Shown here piece by piece: positions 26,642 to 35,345 of a DNA stretch of 64,000 nt. Source of the stretch: Atopsyche davidsoni (taxonomy: Eukaryota; Arthropoda; Insecta; Trichoptera; Hydrobiosidae); the NCBI GenBank assembly GCA_022113835.1, contig JAILWY010000001.1, forward strand, positions 5,642,001 to 5,706,000. The letters run 5' to 3'. The number at the start of each line of letters is the position of its first letter. Within the stretch, counting starts at the first letter, position 1. The translations under genes were made by a program, and so were the position numbers. The notes under the pieces are model-generated. The model ran no database searches, was not told the origin of the DNA, and was given only the letters and a program-made list of their open reading frames with translations.

Positions 26642-26721
26642 CTATAAAATACCCAAAGTAAAAATACGTTATTGGCTAATTATAAATGAGTTGCAAGTTG
26701 TGCTGCTGCGTGTGTAGGCGG
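26642..26721. mobile_element. Family A MITE, copy 6 (left half missing)
   Basis: It holds only the right half: ATACGTTATTGGCTAATTAT, then GAGTTGCAAGTTGTGCTGC, ending TGCGTGTGTAG. It matches the inverted left arms of copies 3 and 5. No core motif is present. Confidence 0.6.
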
Positions 26722-27264
26722 CTTTAAAGTGAATCCCTGGGCTGGGCGGACAATGGCGACTGATTGGCCTAATTATTCCAAGCATAACAAGCGCGGCCAT
26801 TGTCCGTTGTTTTCTTGATTCTTGGTACACTTCCTCCAGACTTTTTACTTCCGCTGGAATATTAAACATCCTGTGAGGTTCAAAGTGTAACTGGAAGCGA
26901 CAAAAATGGTAGGCGGGACTGCTCGGGCCCAGTGGCGGGTCTCTCTTGTCAAAAAAATAACTATATATATATATAAAATAATAACAGTTATGCCCGATGA
27001 ATAGAAAAAAAAATATTTTTACATATAATGTTGGAAGAACGTTTTTTTATAAATTATGAAAATAATAAAAAAAAGAAGGAAACGAGTTTTTATGAAACTC
27101 TACTGGATATAGTTTCAAAACACAATGTAACTAATATTTACAGCACTTTTAGCGGTAGTTTCTAGAATTTCACTATTTGTGGTTTCCTTGTTTATATCGT
27201 AAACCTATTGCATAAATCTTTAGTATCTCAATGCTGGATCCATTTTGTTTTCTGAAAGAAAGTA

Positions 27265-27302
27265 CTGAATATCTGTACCACTTATTAGGTACAGGTATTC
27301 AG
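27265..27302. repeat. Short hairpin, 15 bp arms and 8 nt loop
   Basis: Arm CTGAATATCTGTACC (27265-27279) pairs with 27288-27302 at 14 of 15 positions. It is too short for a typical insect pre-miRNA, and pairing does not extend outward. It may be a tiny MITE remnant. Confidence 0.6.
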
Positions 27303-28257
27303 AAGTAACAATCTTTTGCATATTTGGAGTCATTCCATTTTCTGTCAATTTACAATTATTTATTTAAAAAAAACAAAAACGGCACTATAATAATGTTATT
27401 CACATATTAAAAACGACACCTTTTCTAACAGCTTTATTTTTTGCCTGGCTGTATATTTTTCACTTGCGACCTCATTTTTATTTGACTAGGGACTACGATT
27501 GTTACGTATAAAAATCAGGCTAGCTCAGGTAGTTGTTTATATAGGACACAAACTCATTCAGCGACACAAAGGAAGTCAGTATTATAATTATTTGTGTCCC
27601 TGCGCCGCCACTGGCCGATCACGCGGCGAGGAAATGGGACGAGGAAGTCGGGCCCGGTGACCCAAACGCCGGGTATTCCGTATTGTTATTTTGCGACGTT
27701 TTGTTTGAATATTAGGAGCGATATGAAAGTGCGAGTGAAACACTCTCTACTATAGTGAACGCGTGCGCTGAATAATATAAATTCAATACTATGACTTGAT
27801 TAATTGAATATTATACCATAAATGACATCAAACACACCAAAAAACAAAAATGCAAATGCTTGCACATAAAAATATAACCACTTTGTAAATCATAGCGACA
27901 AATATACGATTTCGAAGAACTATTCATTTTATGTCATGTATAATTAACCAAACGTGTTCAAAATGTTATTTGTAATTATTTTAATGCAATATTTATACAC
28001 ATAAATCAATTTAATGTCATTTACCTTCTGTGAAAAATCAAGAACGGCATGAAATATTCATTTAGTCTAGCGATTGTGATAGAAATCCGATTCTTTTTAT
28101 TCGACGCAAAACACTCGCTAGATTATTTAAAAAAATAAAAAATAAATAAACATTCCAAAACAAATTTCCATAGTAGCTGTTTTTTAAAGGTGAATGGGAA
28201 AAATTACTGTCAGCTTTAGTAGGTACGAATTTGTGGGAATTATATTATAAAAACACG

Positions 28258-29546
28258 ATGATGAGTTATCCTTCGTCGACAAAGCGGTTACACACGTAAG
28301 AAATGTTTCATTATATTGTTTTCACTTACATTTATTTTTACTTAAGAGTTATTCAGATTATAGTAGTATACAATGAAATTAGTAAATGTTGTATGTAATT
28401 AATTCACGGAAAGGCGGAAAGAATTCTGTATCGAAACAGTTGTTGAAAAGAGTTGAGTGACTTAATCTAAAAGTATCGGCTGGATTCGTTCGTTACATAA
28501 TTTTTCGTTTTTATATCAACATCTTTGTTCTGATTTCACAAAAAGTTGATTGCATGCGTAGTTAAAATCGATCAGTCTAACTAAGTTAGTTGAATCTATT
28601 ATATAGTATATTGACAAAGCACGCTGGCGACTCTTGTGGAAGTCCACAAGGTTGGATGTAATAAAACAAGTACATTTTATTACTTTTCATAAAAATTTAA
28701 ATAGGTTCCTACCTCTAAAACTATACTTATTTCGGTTCTGCAGCTTTAATTTATTCAGAATTATTTTTATTAATTTTACAAAGATTCCCCAAACATTAAT
28801 TGTTTTAAATTATTTCCAGGTTATTTTTGAAGTTAATCCTTGTTTCAATAGCGATACTTATAATATTTCATTTAACTTACGCATCGCTATATAAAGCAAG
28901 GTGGACTAGTGTCTCGATTAATGACTATCCTTATATGGTGACGGTTTCGGATCCGGAAGACAGACAAACCCCCGTGACTGGTTTCTTATTTTGGCCGGAT
29001 TGGGTGGTGTGCCCCTCCATGAAGGGCTTCATGGATAATAACCACTATCCACAAGTAAGGGTCGGCAGCGACTACGCGATAGCCGGTGGTTACGTGTATA
29101 ACGTAAAGCATGTGTTCCATCTCTTAGACGGACGACTGGTTTTGCTGAATTTTGGACACGAAGATAAAACTATGATGCCCTTCGATAACATCACAATAGA
29201 TATGGCGATGAAGTCGACCGATGTCGATCCCGAGGCCTCCGTTTACATCCTGGGGTGGACGATGGCCGGAGGGTGCAAGAGCGGAGTGATCGGCTTGATC
29301 AAGCAGAGGTGTAGGCGAGTTATTTTTTCTACAAAGGAGATAATGTGCGAGATTCCGGGGTCGATGTGCTACTTGATGGAAGGCGCGGTGGCTATTCAGA
29401 ATAGAAATATAATTGGAGTGCTGAGTTGGTTTTCCGACGGCGTTTATACGTTTCAAGACATCACTTTTTATGCAGATTGGATTCAGTCTACGCTAAAAGA
29501 TTTTTCTCCAAAAACATCAACAGCACCAAAGTTATTGACTCAATAA
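28258..29546 (+). CDS. Inactive serine protease homologue 1 (two-exon, secreted or membrane-anchored)
   Basis: Exons 28258-28295 and 28820-29546, joined by a 524 bp phase-2 GTAAGA...CCAG intron, give 254 residues. The first exon encodes MMSYPSSTKRLH plus part of a Thr, and its pattern is repeated in gene 2, which supports it. Residues 17-33 form a hydrophobic segment ending TYA|S, a plausible signal-peptide cleavage site. The rest follows the chymotrypsin fold: DYPYMV, TGFLFWPDWVV (cf. GGSLI..WVLTAAHC), PQVRVGSD, RLVLLNF (cf. DIALLKL), YILGW, two Cys matching Cys168 and Cys182, CYLMEGAVA (cf. CxGDSGGPL), and ADWIQSTL. The triad positions are Met80, Arg118 and Glu200, so it cannot be a protease. 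There is no IVGG activation site. One N-glycosylation site (NIT) is present. A possible AATAAA lies at 29904-29909. An alternative start is the second ATG at 28261. Function unknown. Confidence 0.85.
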
Positions 29547-30357
29547 TTGTAAAATATATTTAAATTGAATATTGTCAGTAATTAATATACACTCAATGTA
29601 TTGTGCTTTATGTCTATGTCTTCTGTGTACTATTTCAAATTTGAATGTAATTGTGATTTCTCTGCTCTTATTGTAAACATGAAAGGTATAAATGTATATT
29701 ATTTTGTTTATTGTGAACGTTTTATTTAAATTTTACTTACGTTTTAATTTTAGTATTTTACGTAATTGTTTGATCGTGTTTTTTTTTAATATCACTACAG
29801 ACTACTATACAATGTTTAATTTTTTTTTTCTGTGGCACCGACAGTAAAATTTTATATTTGTTACTTATGGTGGTCTTTTGCACTTCAAAATAAGCTTTGT
29901 AATAATAAATAAAATATGTCACAAAATTAGACACTGTATTCATGTGGTGTTAGTATTTTAAAATAATTAAAAATATATATTAAAGCGTGTTATGCTCAAT
30001 TGGTCTCAGCAGAGAATTTATTGGCAATATAAAAATAAATTTTGCCTTTTTTTGTTGTTGTAAAGATGATGAATATTTATTTGTACATTTAATTATAAAA
30101 AATCCAGTCTATTTCACGTTGGTTTTATTATTTTGCTGCTGTATCGGGGATTGACTTAATCGTTTTTATAGCTTCATAAAATCTTTAAAAAAAAAAGACA
30201 GAAATGGAATAGTAAAATAGAAAAATAAAAATTACAAAAAAAAAACAAATGCTTCCATGTAAAATTAATATATTCTGCGATGTTCAATGCGTGTTTGGAG
30301 AATTTAAGAAAACTTTGGTCATAGGTTCTGATAGAAAGTAGTAGTTTATAAACGAAA
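29547..30357. other. Spacer between genes 1 and 2
   Basis: This holds the 3' UTR of gene 1 and the upstream region of gene 2. A TATAAA (about 30347-30352) lies only a few bases before the gene 2 ATG; gene 1 has a similarly placed TATAAAA (28246-28252). At that distance neither can be the TATA box for a transcript that includes its ATG. The spacer is otherwise AT-rich. Confidence 0.5.
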
Positions 30358-31391
30358 ATGATTTATGCTCCATCAACAAAGGTGTTACACATGTAAGGAT
30401 ATATTTAAATTCCCAGTTTTTAAAAAAAAAATTATACATATCAAATTATTAAATAAACATTAACTTAATTGTGTTGTAGATAATCTTAAAGTAGACATTT
30501 TGATGTTGTATGCTTGGTTTGTCGTGACTTATATGAATTAACACTTGAGAATATTTTTTTGCAAAAGTGCAAGTATGCCACTAAAAAAATATATTTTTAC
30601 TCAATTAAAATGAAAAACTTACTTGGTTATACTAAATACTTGATTTAAAACGTATTTATTTTCTTTTCAGATTATTTTTTAAGGTGATATTTGCTTCAGT
30701 CGCTGTACTGGTGATTTTCAATGTATTTTTTAATGTCTACAATGAAAAGAGTTGCTCTAAGGTTTCAATAAGGGGCTTTCCCTTTTTGGTTACTCTTACG
30801 AGTCCTAAATACAAGATGATGTCAGTAACTGGCTTTTTGTATTGGCCGGAGTGGGTTGTGGGTCCTCCCATCGTGGCTATCCTGGATAACCATTTCCCCC
30901 AAGTCAGAGCCGCTAGTAATTATCGGACCGCTGGTGGATCCGTGTACAATGTATCGAGCATGTACTTGCTGTTGGATAAGCGATTGGCCCTGTTCAAGCT
31001 TCAAAACAAAGACGATACGGTGATGCCGATGGAAAACGTCACCGTGGGCATGGCGGTCAGGTCGGCCGACTTGGACCCCTCGGCTGCCGTGTACGTGGTG
31101 GGCTGGGCTGATGAAGGCAATTGCAAGCACATGGGCGCAGGCCTGGTCAAGCAGAAATGTGACAGCGTCCTGATTGCTAAAAAAGACATCGTGTGCATGG
31201 TCAGGGGTCCCTTCTGCTACCTGCTGGAAGGGGCGGTGGCTCTGCAGGGCAGCCTTGTCATCGGAGTCATGTTTTGGATTTCCGAAGGCAGTTATACCTT
31301 CCACGATGTCACTCTGTATGCAAAATGCATTCAATCTGCATTGACGAATTATACACAGCAGTTCATAAACACAACCCAACATGCAAAATAG
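30358..31391 (+). CDS. Inactive serine protease homologue 2
   Basis: Exons 30358-30392 and 30671-31391, with a 278 bp phase-2 intron (GTAAGG...TTCAG), give 251 residues. The first exon MIYAPSTKVLH plus a split Ile parallels gene 1. A hydrophobic stretch covers residues 17-32, followed by the inactive chymotrypsin-like domain: FPFLV, TGFLYWPEWVV, PQVRA, RLALFKL, VYVVGW, CYLLEGAVAL. His57, Asp102 and Ser195 positions hold Ile79, Arg116 and Glu198. The Cys168-Cys182 pair and Cys191 are kept. The DW normally near residue 237 is KC, giving an extra Cys that could pair with the Cys after WADEGN. Four NxS/T sites are present (NVS, NVT, NYT, NTT). The second half of the exon is clearly richer in GC than the first. 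The poly(A) signal AATAAA is at 31524-31529. The role is unknown; the sequence suggests a secreted or surface binding protein. Confidence 0.85.
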
Positions 31392-32074
31392 GTACTGATT
31401 GAAAAAATCGTAAATGCTGAGATAATATTTAAATAATGTAAGCTGCTTAATCTCAGTGTGTTTTTATTGTGAAATAATTATTTTGATTTATTCGTTATAA
31501 ACTTTAAGATTGAATTGCTTTTTAATAAAAACCCAGCATTGAAGTGTGTTTTGAAAGATTATTTATTAATTTGAACTTATCTAACGTAACTGACAACTTA
31601 ACAGATAACTCGTGTTATTTTATTAAGCTGTATTATAAGATGAACCCCTTAGGCGTATTATATAAAATTTATGTTAATCTTGTTTTATTAAATCAAATGT
31701 AAAACAGTTAACTAAGCACAAGAAGTGGTTCTAGCCGCGTTTGTTCGGTTTTTGATCATTCATACACCATAACTTACGCGACTTGGTACCCAAGAAAATC
31801 AGTTCCCATTACAAAGGCCGCAGAAACCTTCGTACTCATCTCTGGAAAAAAAAACCATTTATAAAAATATCTTTCTATATTTCCTTATATTTGCATTCTG
31901 TTCAGGACTAGAATATTAATTGAGTTTTTGGTAAAAATATTTTAAGGTCTTGCTTGATGTGTACCTACTACTAATTGTTTGTTGAAATTTAAAAAAATGT
32001 GAAATAGAACAAATTAAGGAATAATGTTCAATTTTTACGGTTTTCTAACGTTTGCATAGATAACGTCTATACTT
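31392..32074. other. Spacer between genes 2 and 3, with a possible minus-strand exon-like block
   Basis: This holds the gene 2 3' UTR with AATAAA at 31524-31529. At 31780-31845 is a GC-richer block. On the minus strand a strong pyrimidine tract and AG end at 31842, followed by a short frame to TGA at 31799-31801, and an AATAAA on the minus strand at 31684-31689. A second minus frame reads AAFVMGTDFLGYQVA to a TAA. No matching upstream exon is visible. It could be a terminal exon or a retroelement relic. Confidence 0.3.
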
Positions 32075-33268
32075 ATGTGTGTTAAATTACAAAGCAGATT
32101 TAATTATTTTTTCTCAACAATGCGGTATAACATGTAAGTTATTTTTACATTGATATAATTATTTTATCAATTAGTGACATGCAGTATTTTTTTCAATTTG
32201 GGTATGATTTCTTATGGATTGAATTCTAGAAAATGAAAGGTATTCAGAGCTTGCTTGCATCTGCATTCTTGTATAAATTCAAAATGATATTACCAGTCAT
32301 ATTTTGAAAGACAGCGTCAAAATTTTTAACTTGACACAAGCAGAAAGTATAATACTTATGTAAAATTAATTTAATTTTTTAATATTCATGACCAAGAAAG
32401 GGTAAAATATTTTTTTTTATTCCACGCAGGCTTTGTAGCTTTCAGTAGGTGTTGCGACCTTTCATCATAATGCATTGATTGAGCGACAATATTTTTCGTT
32501 GTCTATCTAGAAAACTCTTTTACGGGTGTAGTCAAATCTAATAAATGTGATGTTTATTTTAGGTCGTTTATTAAGAAGCTATTGTCTTCAATCACGATAC
32601 TGATGGCGTTTTACATAACATATGAAGCCCTCGTTGAACACAAATGGTTAAAAACAACCATTGACAAACATCCATTTTTAGTAACAGTATCGGATATTGG
32701 GAATAACGAAATATTGGTGACTGGGTTTTTGTATAAACCCGAATGGGTCGTGACTACTCCTATAATGTACAAGTTCAATCCGCAAGTTAGAGTTGGAAGC
32801 GATCGTGTACTAACAGGTGGGTCTGTGCACAGAGTGACGAGTAAGCACATGCTGTTGAATAATCGACTTGCTTTGCTTAGAATCGCGAGCGACAATGATA
32901 CTCGAATACCTTTGACCAACACCGTGGACATTGCGAAGACATCGGCTGACTTGGATCCAGAGGCTCCCGTGTACGTATTGGGCTGGGCCGCGGGCGGCAC
33001 GTGCAAGCGCGGGAACATCGGCCTGGTTGAGCAGGAGTGCGAGCACGTACTCTTTGCCACGAAGGAGATCATGTGCGTGATTGAGGGATCTTTCTGCAGC
33101 CTGATCGAAGGAGCGGTGGCCATCCAGCACGGGAACGTCATCGGTGTACTGTTTTGGTATTCTGACGGAGTTTTCGGCTTCCACGATATCACTGTGCATG
33201 CAGAATGCATTCATTCAACACTTGGAGTTTTTTCTTCAAAGCAGACGAACAGTAGTTTTAGAACCTGA
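32075..33268 (+). CDS. Inactive serine protease homologue 3
   Basis: Exon 1 ends at 32133 (GTAAGT) and exon 2 runs 32563-33268 after a 429 bp phase-2 intron. Two in-frame starts exist: ATG at 32075 (254 residues) or ATG at 32120 (239 residues). The residues STMRYNM before the junction align with STKRLHT of gene 1, so the upstream start gives an N-terminus nearer its relatives. A hydrophobic stretch lies at about residues 26-43. The domain shows HPFLV, TGFLYKPEWVV, PQVRVGSD, RLALLRI, VYVLGWA and CSLIEGAVAI. Triad positions are Ile87, Arg121 and Glu202 (long form). The Cys168-Cys182 pair, Cys191, the Cys after GWAAGGT and a C-terminal EC are all present, as in gene 2. The poly(A) signal AATAAA is at 33528-33533. 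Exon 2 is GC-richer in its second half. Start choice is the main uncertainty. Confidence 0.83.
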
Positions 33269-33994
33269 GTCATTGATTAGGTCCTTAAGATGAAATATTT
33301 TAAGACTACACACCCAATGGAGATTATTCTACTTAGCTATACTTTATCACACACCAGTTGTTCTGTAATTTTGTTTGGAAATAAGGTTTTTTTGTTATTA
33401 TATAATACGTTTTTATAATTTTATTAATTAGTATTTTACTCCTTATTGTTTCGTTCTAGTATTTCATAAAAGTGCACTGAGTGATCTAACAAGCATCATT
33501 TTCATTTGTATATATCCGGTAGTTTTCAATAAAGTATTTATTACTTATTTAAAATATATAAAATGTTAAATATATTTCTAATCAAGTGAATTTAAATGAT
33601 TTGTGCACATTAAAAAGGAAGTTCTTTTAAATATTGTTTTTTCAGCATATAATTTATGAAAGCTTTTTTATGATTAATAAGTGATTTAGCAATATGTCTA
33701 AAAATGTTTAAAATAAAGTGATGTGTTATTTGAATAATTATTTACATTACAAGGGTTTAAGTTTTGTCACCATTATCATATCCACTATTTCAAATGCTCC
33801 ATAAAAAAATAATATGATTTACACAAACCAATTTGTTAGCCATTTTATTATTCTATTTAAAAAGCTAGAAAAAACAATTGAATGCCGAATTTCAAAAGTA
33901 ATAAAAAAGGAATTTTTTTTCCATAGTTTGCCGAGGTTTCATTTATGAAAGATTACAGGACCTTATTGATAAATTGTAAAACGATTTATTAAAT
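33269..33994. other. Spacer between genes 3 and 4
   Basis: This is the gene 3 3' UTR (AATAAA at 33528-33533) followed by A/T-rich sequence up to the proposed gene 4 first exon. No other feature is seen. Confidence 0.6.
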
Positions 33995-34966
33995 ATGAAT
34001 TATGTTTTTCAAATTATCAAAATTAATGATTTTTCTCTAGGAAAGCGAATTCAAAGGTGAGATGTTTATATATTTGAAAATAAACAATATCATAAAATGT
34101 TTTACCGTTGGCAACTATTCTAATTTTACATAATTACAGTGATTTATATTTATTCTGCCGAATCCTAGAATTAATGACTAAACCTAGTTGTGCCAACGGT
34201 GATAAATATGGTTTTTATTTTCAGACTATTATTGAAGACAACGTTTCTGATAATGCTGTTGGTATTGTTGTTTGAATTATATGTCGGCATCATAAGTGAA
34301 AAGTGGTCTAAAGTTTCAATTGAAGACTATCCGTTTTTAGTCGCAGTATTCGACGCTCAGGAAGAGGCTCAAACGTTGATGGTGACCGGTTTCTTATTTA
34401 AGCCCGAGTGGGTCGTGGCACCCCCCATAATGGATATTTTCTACAGTCACTTCGCGCAAGTGAGAGTCGGGAGCGACAATCCAAAGGCCGGAGGAGCCGC
34501 GTACAATATAACGGGACAGATTTTGCTTTTGGATTTCCGACTCGCTTTGCTCAGAATCGACAACAAGAGCCAATATGTGATGCCACAAAACAAAAATACT
34601 ATTGATATGATGGAAGATGTGTCCGACTTGGATCCGCTAGAACCTGTTTACATCATGGGCTGGGCTGTGGCCGATTCGAGCGGTGCTGGGGGAGACCGTC
34701 CGGTCAAGCGGAAGTGCGATAGTATTAAATTTATTAGAAATGAAATCCTGTGCGAGGTTAAAGGATATAAATATCCTCTGGCGGAGGGAGCGGTAGCCGT
34801 TCAGCGTGGAAAAATTATCGGTTTTTTATTTATGCTGTTGGGAGAAAATTATCGATTTCATGAAATTTCTGTGTACAAACGATGCGTTCAATCAATAATG
34901 CATCTAACGGTGCCGAAGCACTTACACTTGTGTCGGCCGATCTGTGCAGCCCCTCCCAAAAATTAA
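33995..34966 (+). CDS. Inactive serine protease homologue 4 (most divergent copy)
   Basis: The proposed exons are 33995-34056 and 34225-34966, with a 168 bp phase-2 intron (GTGAGA...TTCAG), giving 267 residues. Exon 1 ends KRIQ plus a split Arg, matching KRLHT of gene 1 at the junction. A second possibility is that transcription starts inside the intron and ATG 34208 is used, giving MVFIFR before the same exon. Residues 25-42 are strongly hydrophobic and are preceded by 20 polar residues, more like a membrane anchor than a cleaved signal. The domain shows DYPFLV, TGFLFKPEWVV, QVRVGSD, RLALLRI, VYIMGWA and YPLAEGAVAV. Triad positions are Ile89, Arg126 and Glu208. Unlike genes 1-3 it lacks Cys191 and the Cys after GW, and has a three-residue-longer loop there. 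It keeps the Cys168-Cys182 pair. ATTAAA at 35007-35012 may be the poly(A) signal. Confidence 0.8.
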
Positions 34967-35189
34967 GCCTACGGCGTGTATACTAGTGAAACCACACGCC
35001 ATTTTAATTAAAAATATATTCACTTGGTATATTTAATCACAGTTTGACTGTATTTATCGTTGATTTAGTGAGGTCCTGTTGAACTTATACCGTATTATTA
35101 TCATTTGAAACATGTTTTCTAAAATCAATATTGATCTGCAAATTTTTTCTTGTTTATTATGAAAAATGGATTTATTTCTGCCATTCTGT
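34967..35189. terminator. Gene 4 3' region with ATTAAA signal
   Basis: A likely variant poly(A) signal ATTAAA at 35007-35012, 41 bp past the stop codon, in A/T-rich DNA. No canonical AATAAA lies within several hundred bases downstream. Confidence 0.4.
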
Positions 35190-35345
35190 AAAGATAAGAC
35201 ACGAGCAAGAGTAAACAGGAAGGCAGTTCAAAAATATTCATTCGCGATGTGGTAGTGGGAACCGATACTCCAAGTATCTTGGGCAAGCTGGACAAAAGAT
35301 CCGCTCCATGATCTAGAGATACTTACGGTAGTCTGTTTTCGATAC
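35190..35345 (+). pseudogene. Possible relic of a fifth protease-homologue copy
   Basis: This is a GC-richer patch just downstream of the array. The plus frame reads IRDVVVGTDTPSILG, aligned with FAQVRVGSDNPKAGG of gene 4; the DNA shares TTCGCG followed by about 70% identity over 25-30 bp by eye. No flanking parts of the domain (TGFL..EWVV upstream, RLALL downstream) are detectable, and a stop follows soon after. The match is short and could be chance. Confidence 0.25.

Larger units (their letters stand above)
24311..28257. other. AT-rich DNA upstream of the protease-homologue array
   Basis: No gene is recognised. Minor islands lie at 25505-25680, 25930-26040, 26870-26945 and 27595-27680. 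A tRNA-like string near 24955-24990 is too weak to call a SINE. An inverted pair, AGGACACAAA (near 27544) and TTTGTGTCCC (near 27590), may be the ends of a tiny MITE. Confidence 0.5.

Noticed and set aside
27265..27302. microRNA precursor
   Set aside because: The stem is only 15 bp with an 8 nt loop and no extended pairing. The 53524-53558 and 8778-8803 hairpins fail for the same reason.
28246..28252. TATA box for gene 1 (and the matching one before gene 2)
   Set aside because: It lies 6 bp before the start codon, so a transcript starting 30 bp downstream would not contain the ATG. It may be chance or belong to a shorter form.
28827..28829. TTG (and GTG 30684, TTG 32582) as the true start codons of genes 1-3
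   Set aside because: These are not normal starts in insects. An in-phase upstream exon with ATG and matching residues gives a better model.
30822..31382. 186-codon minus-strand frame opposite gene 2, and similar frames opposite genes 1 and 3
   Set aside because: They are shadows of the conserved plus-strand genes. The plus-strand products align with one another and with the chymotrypsin fold.
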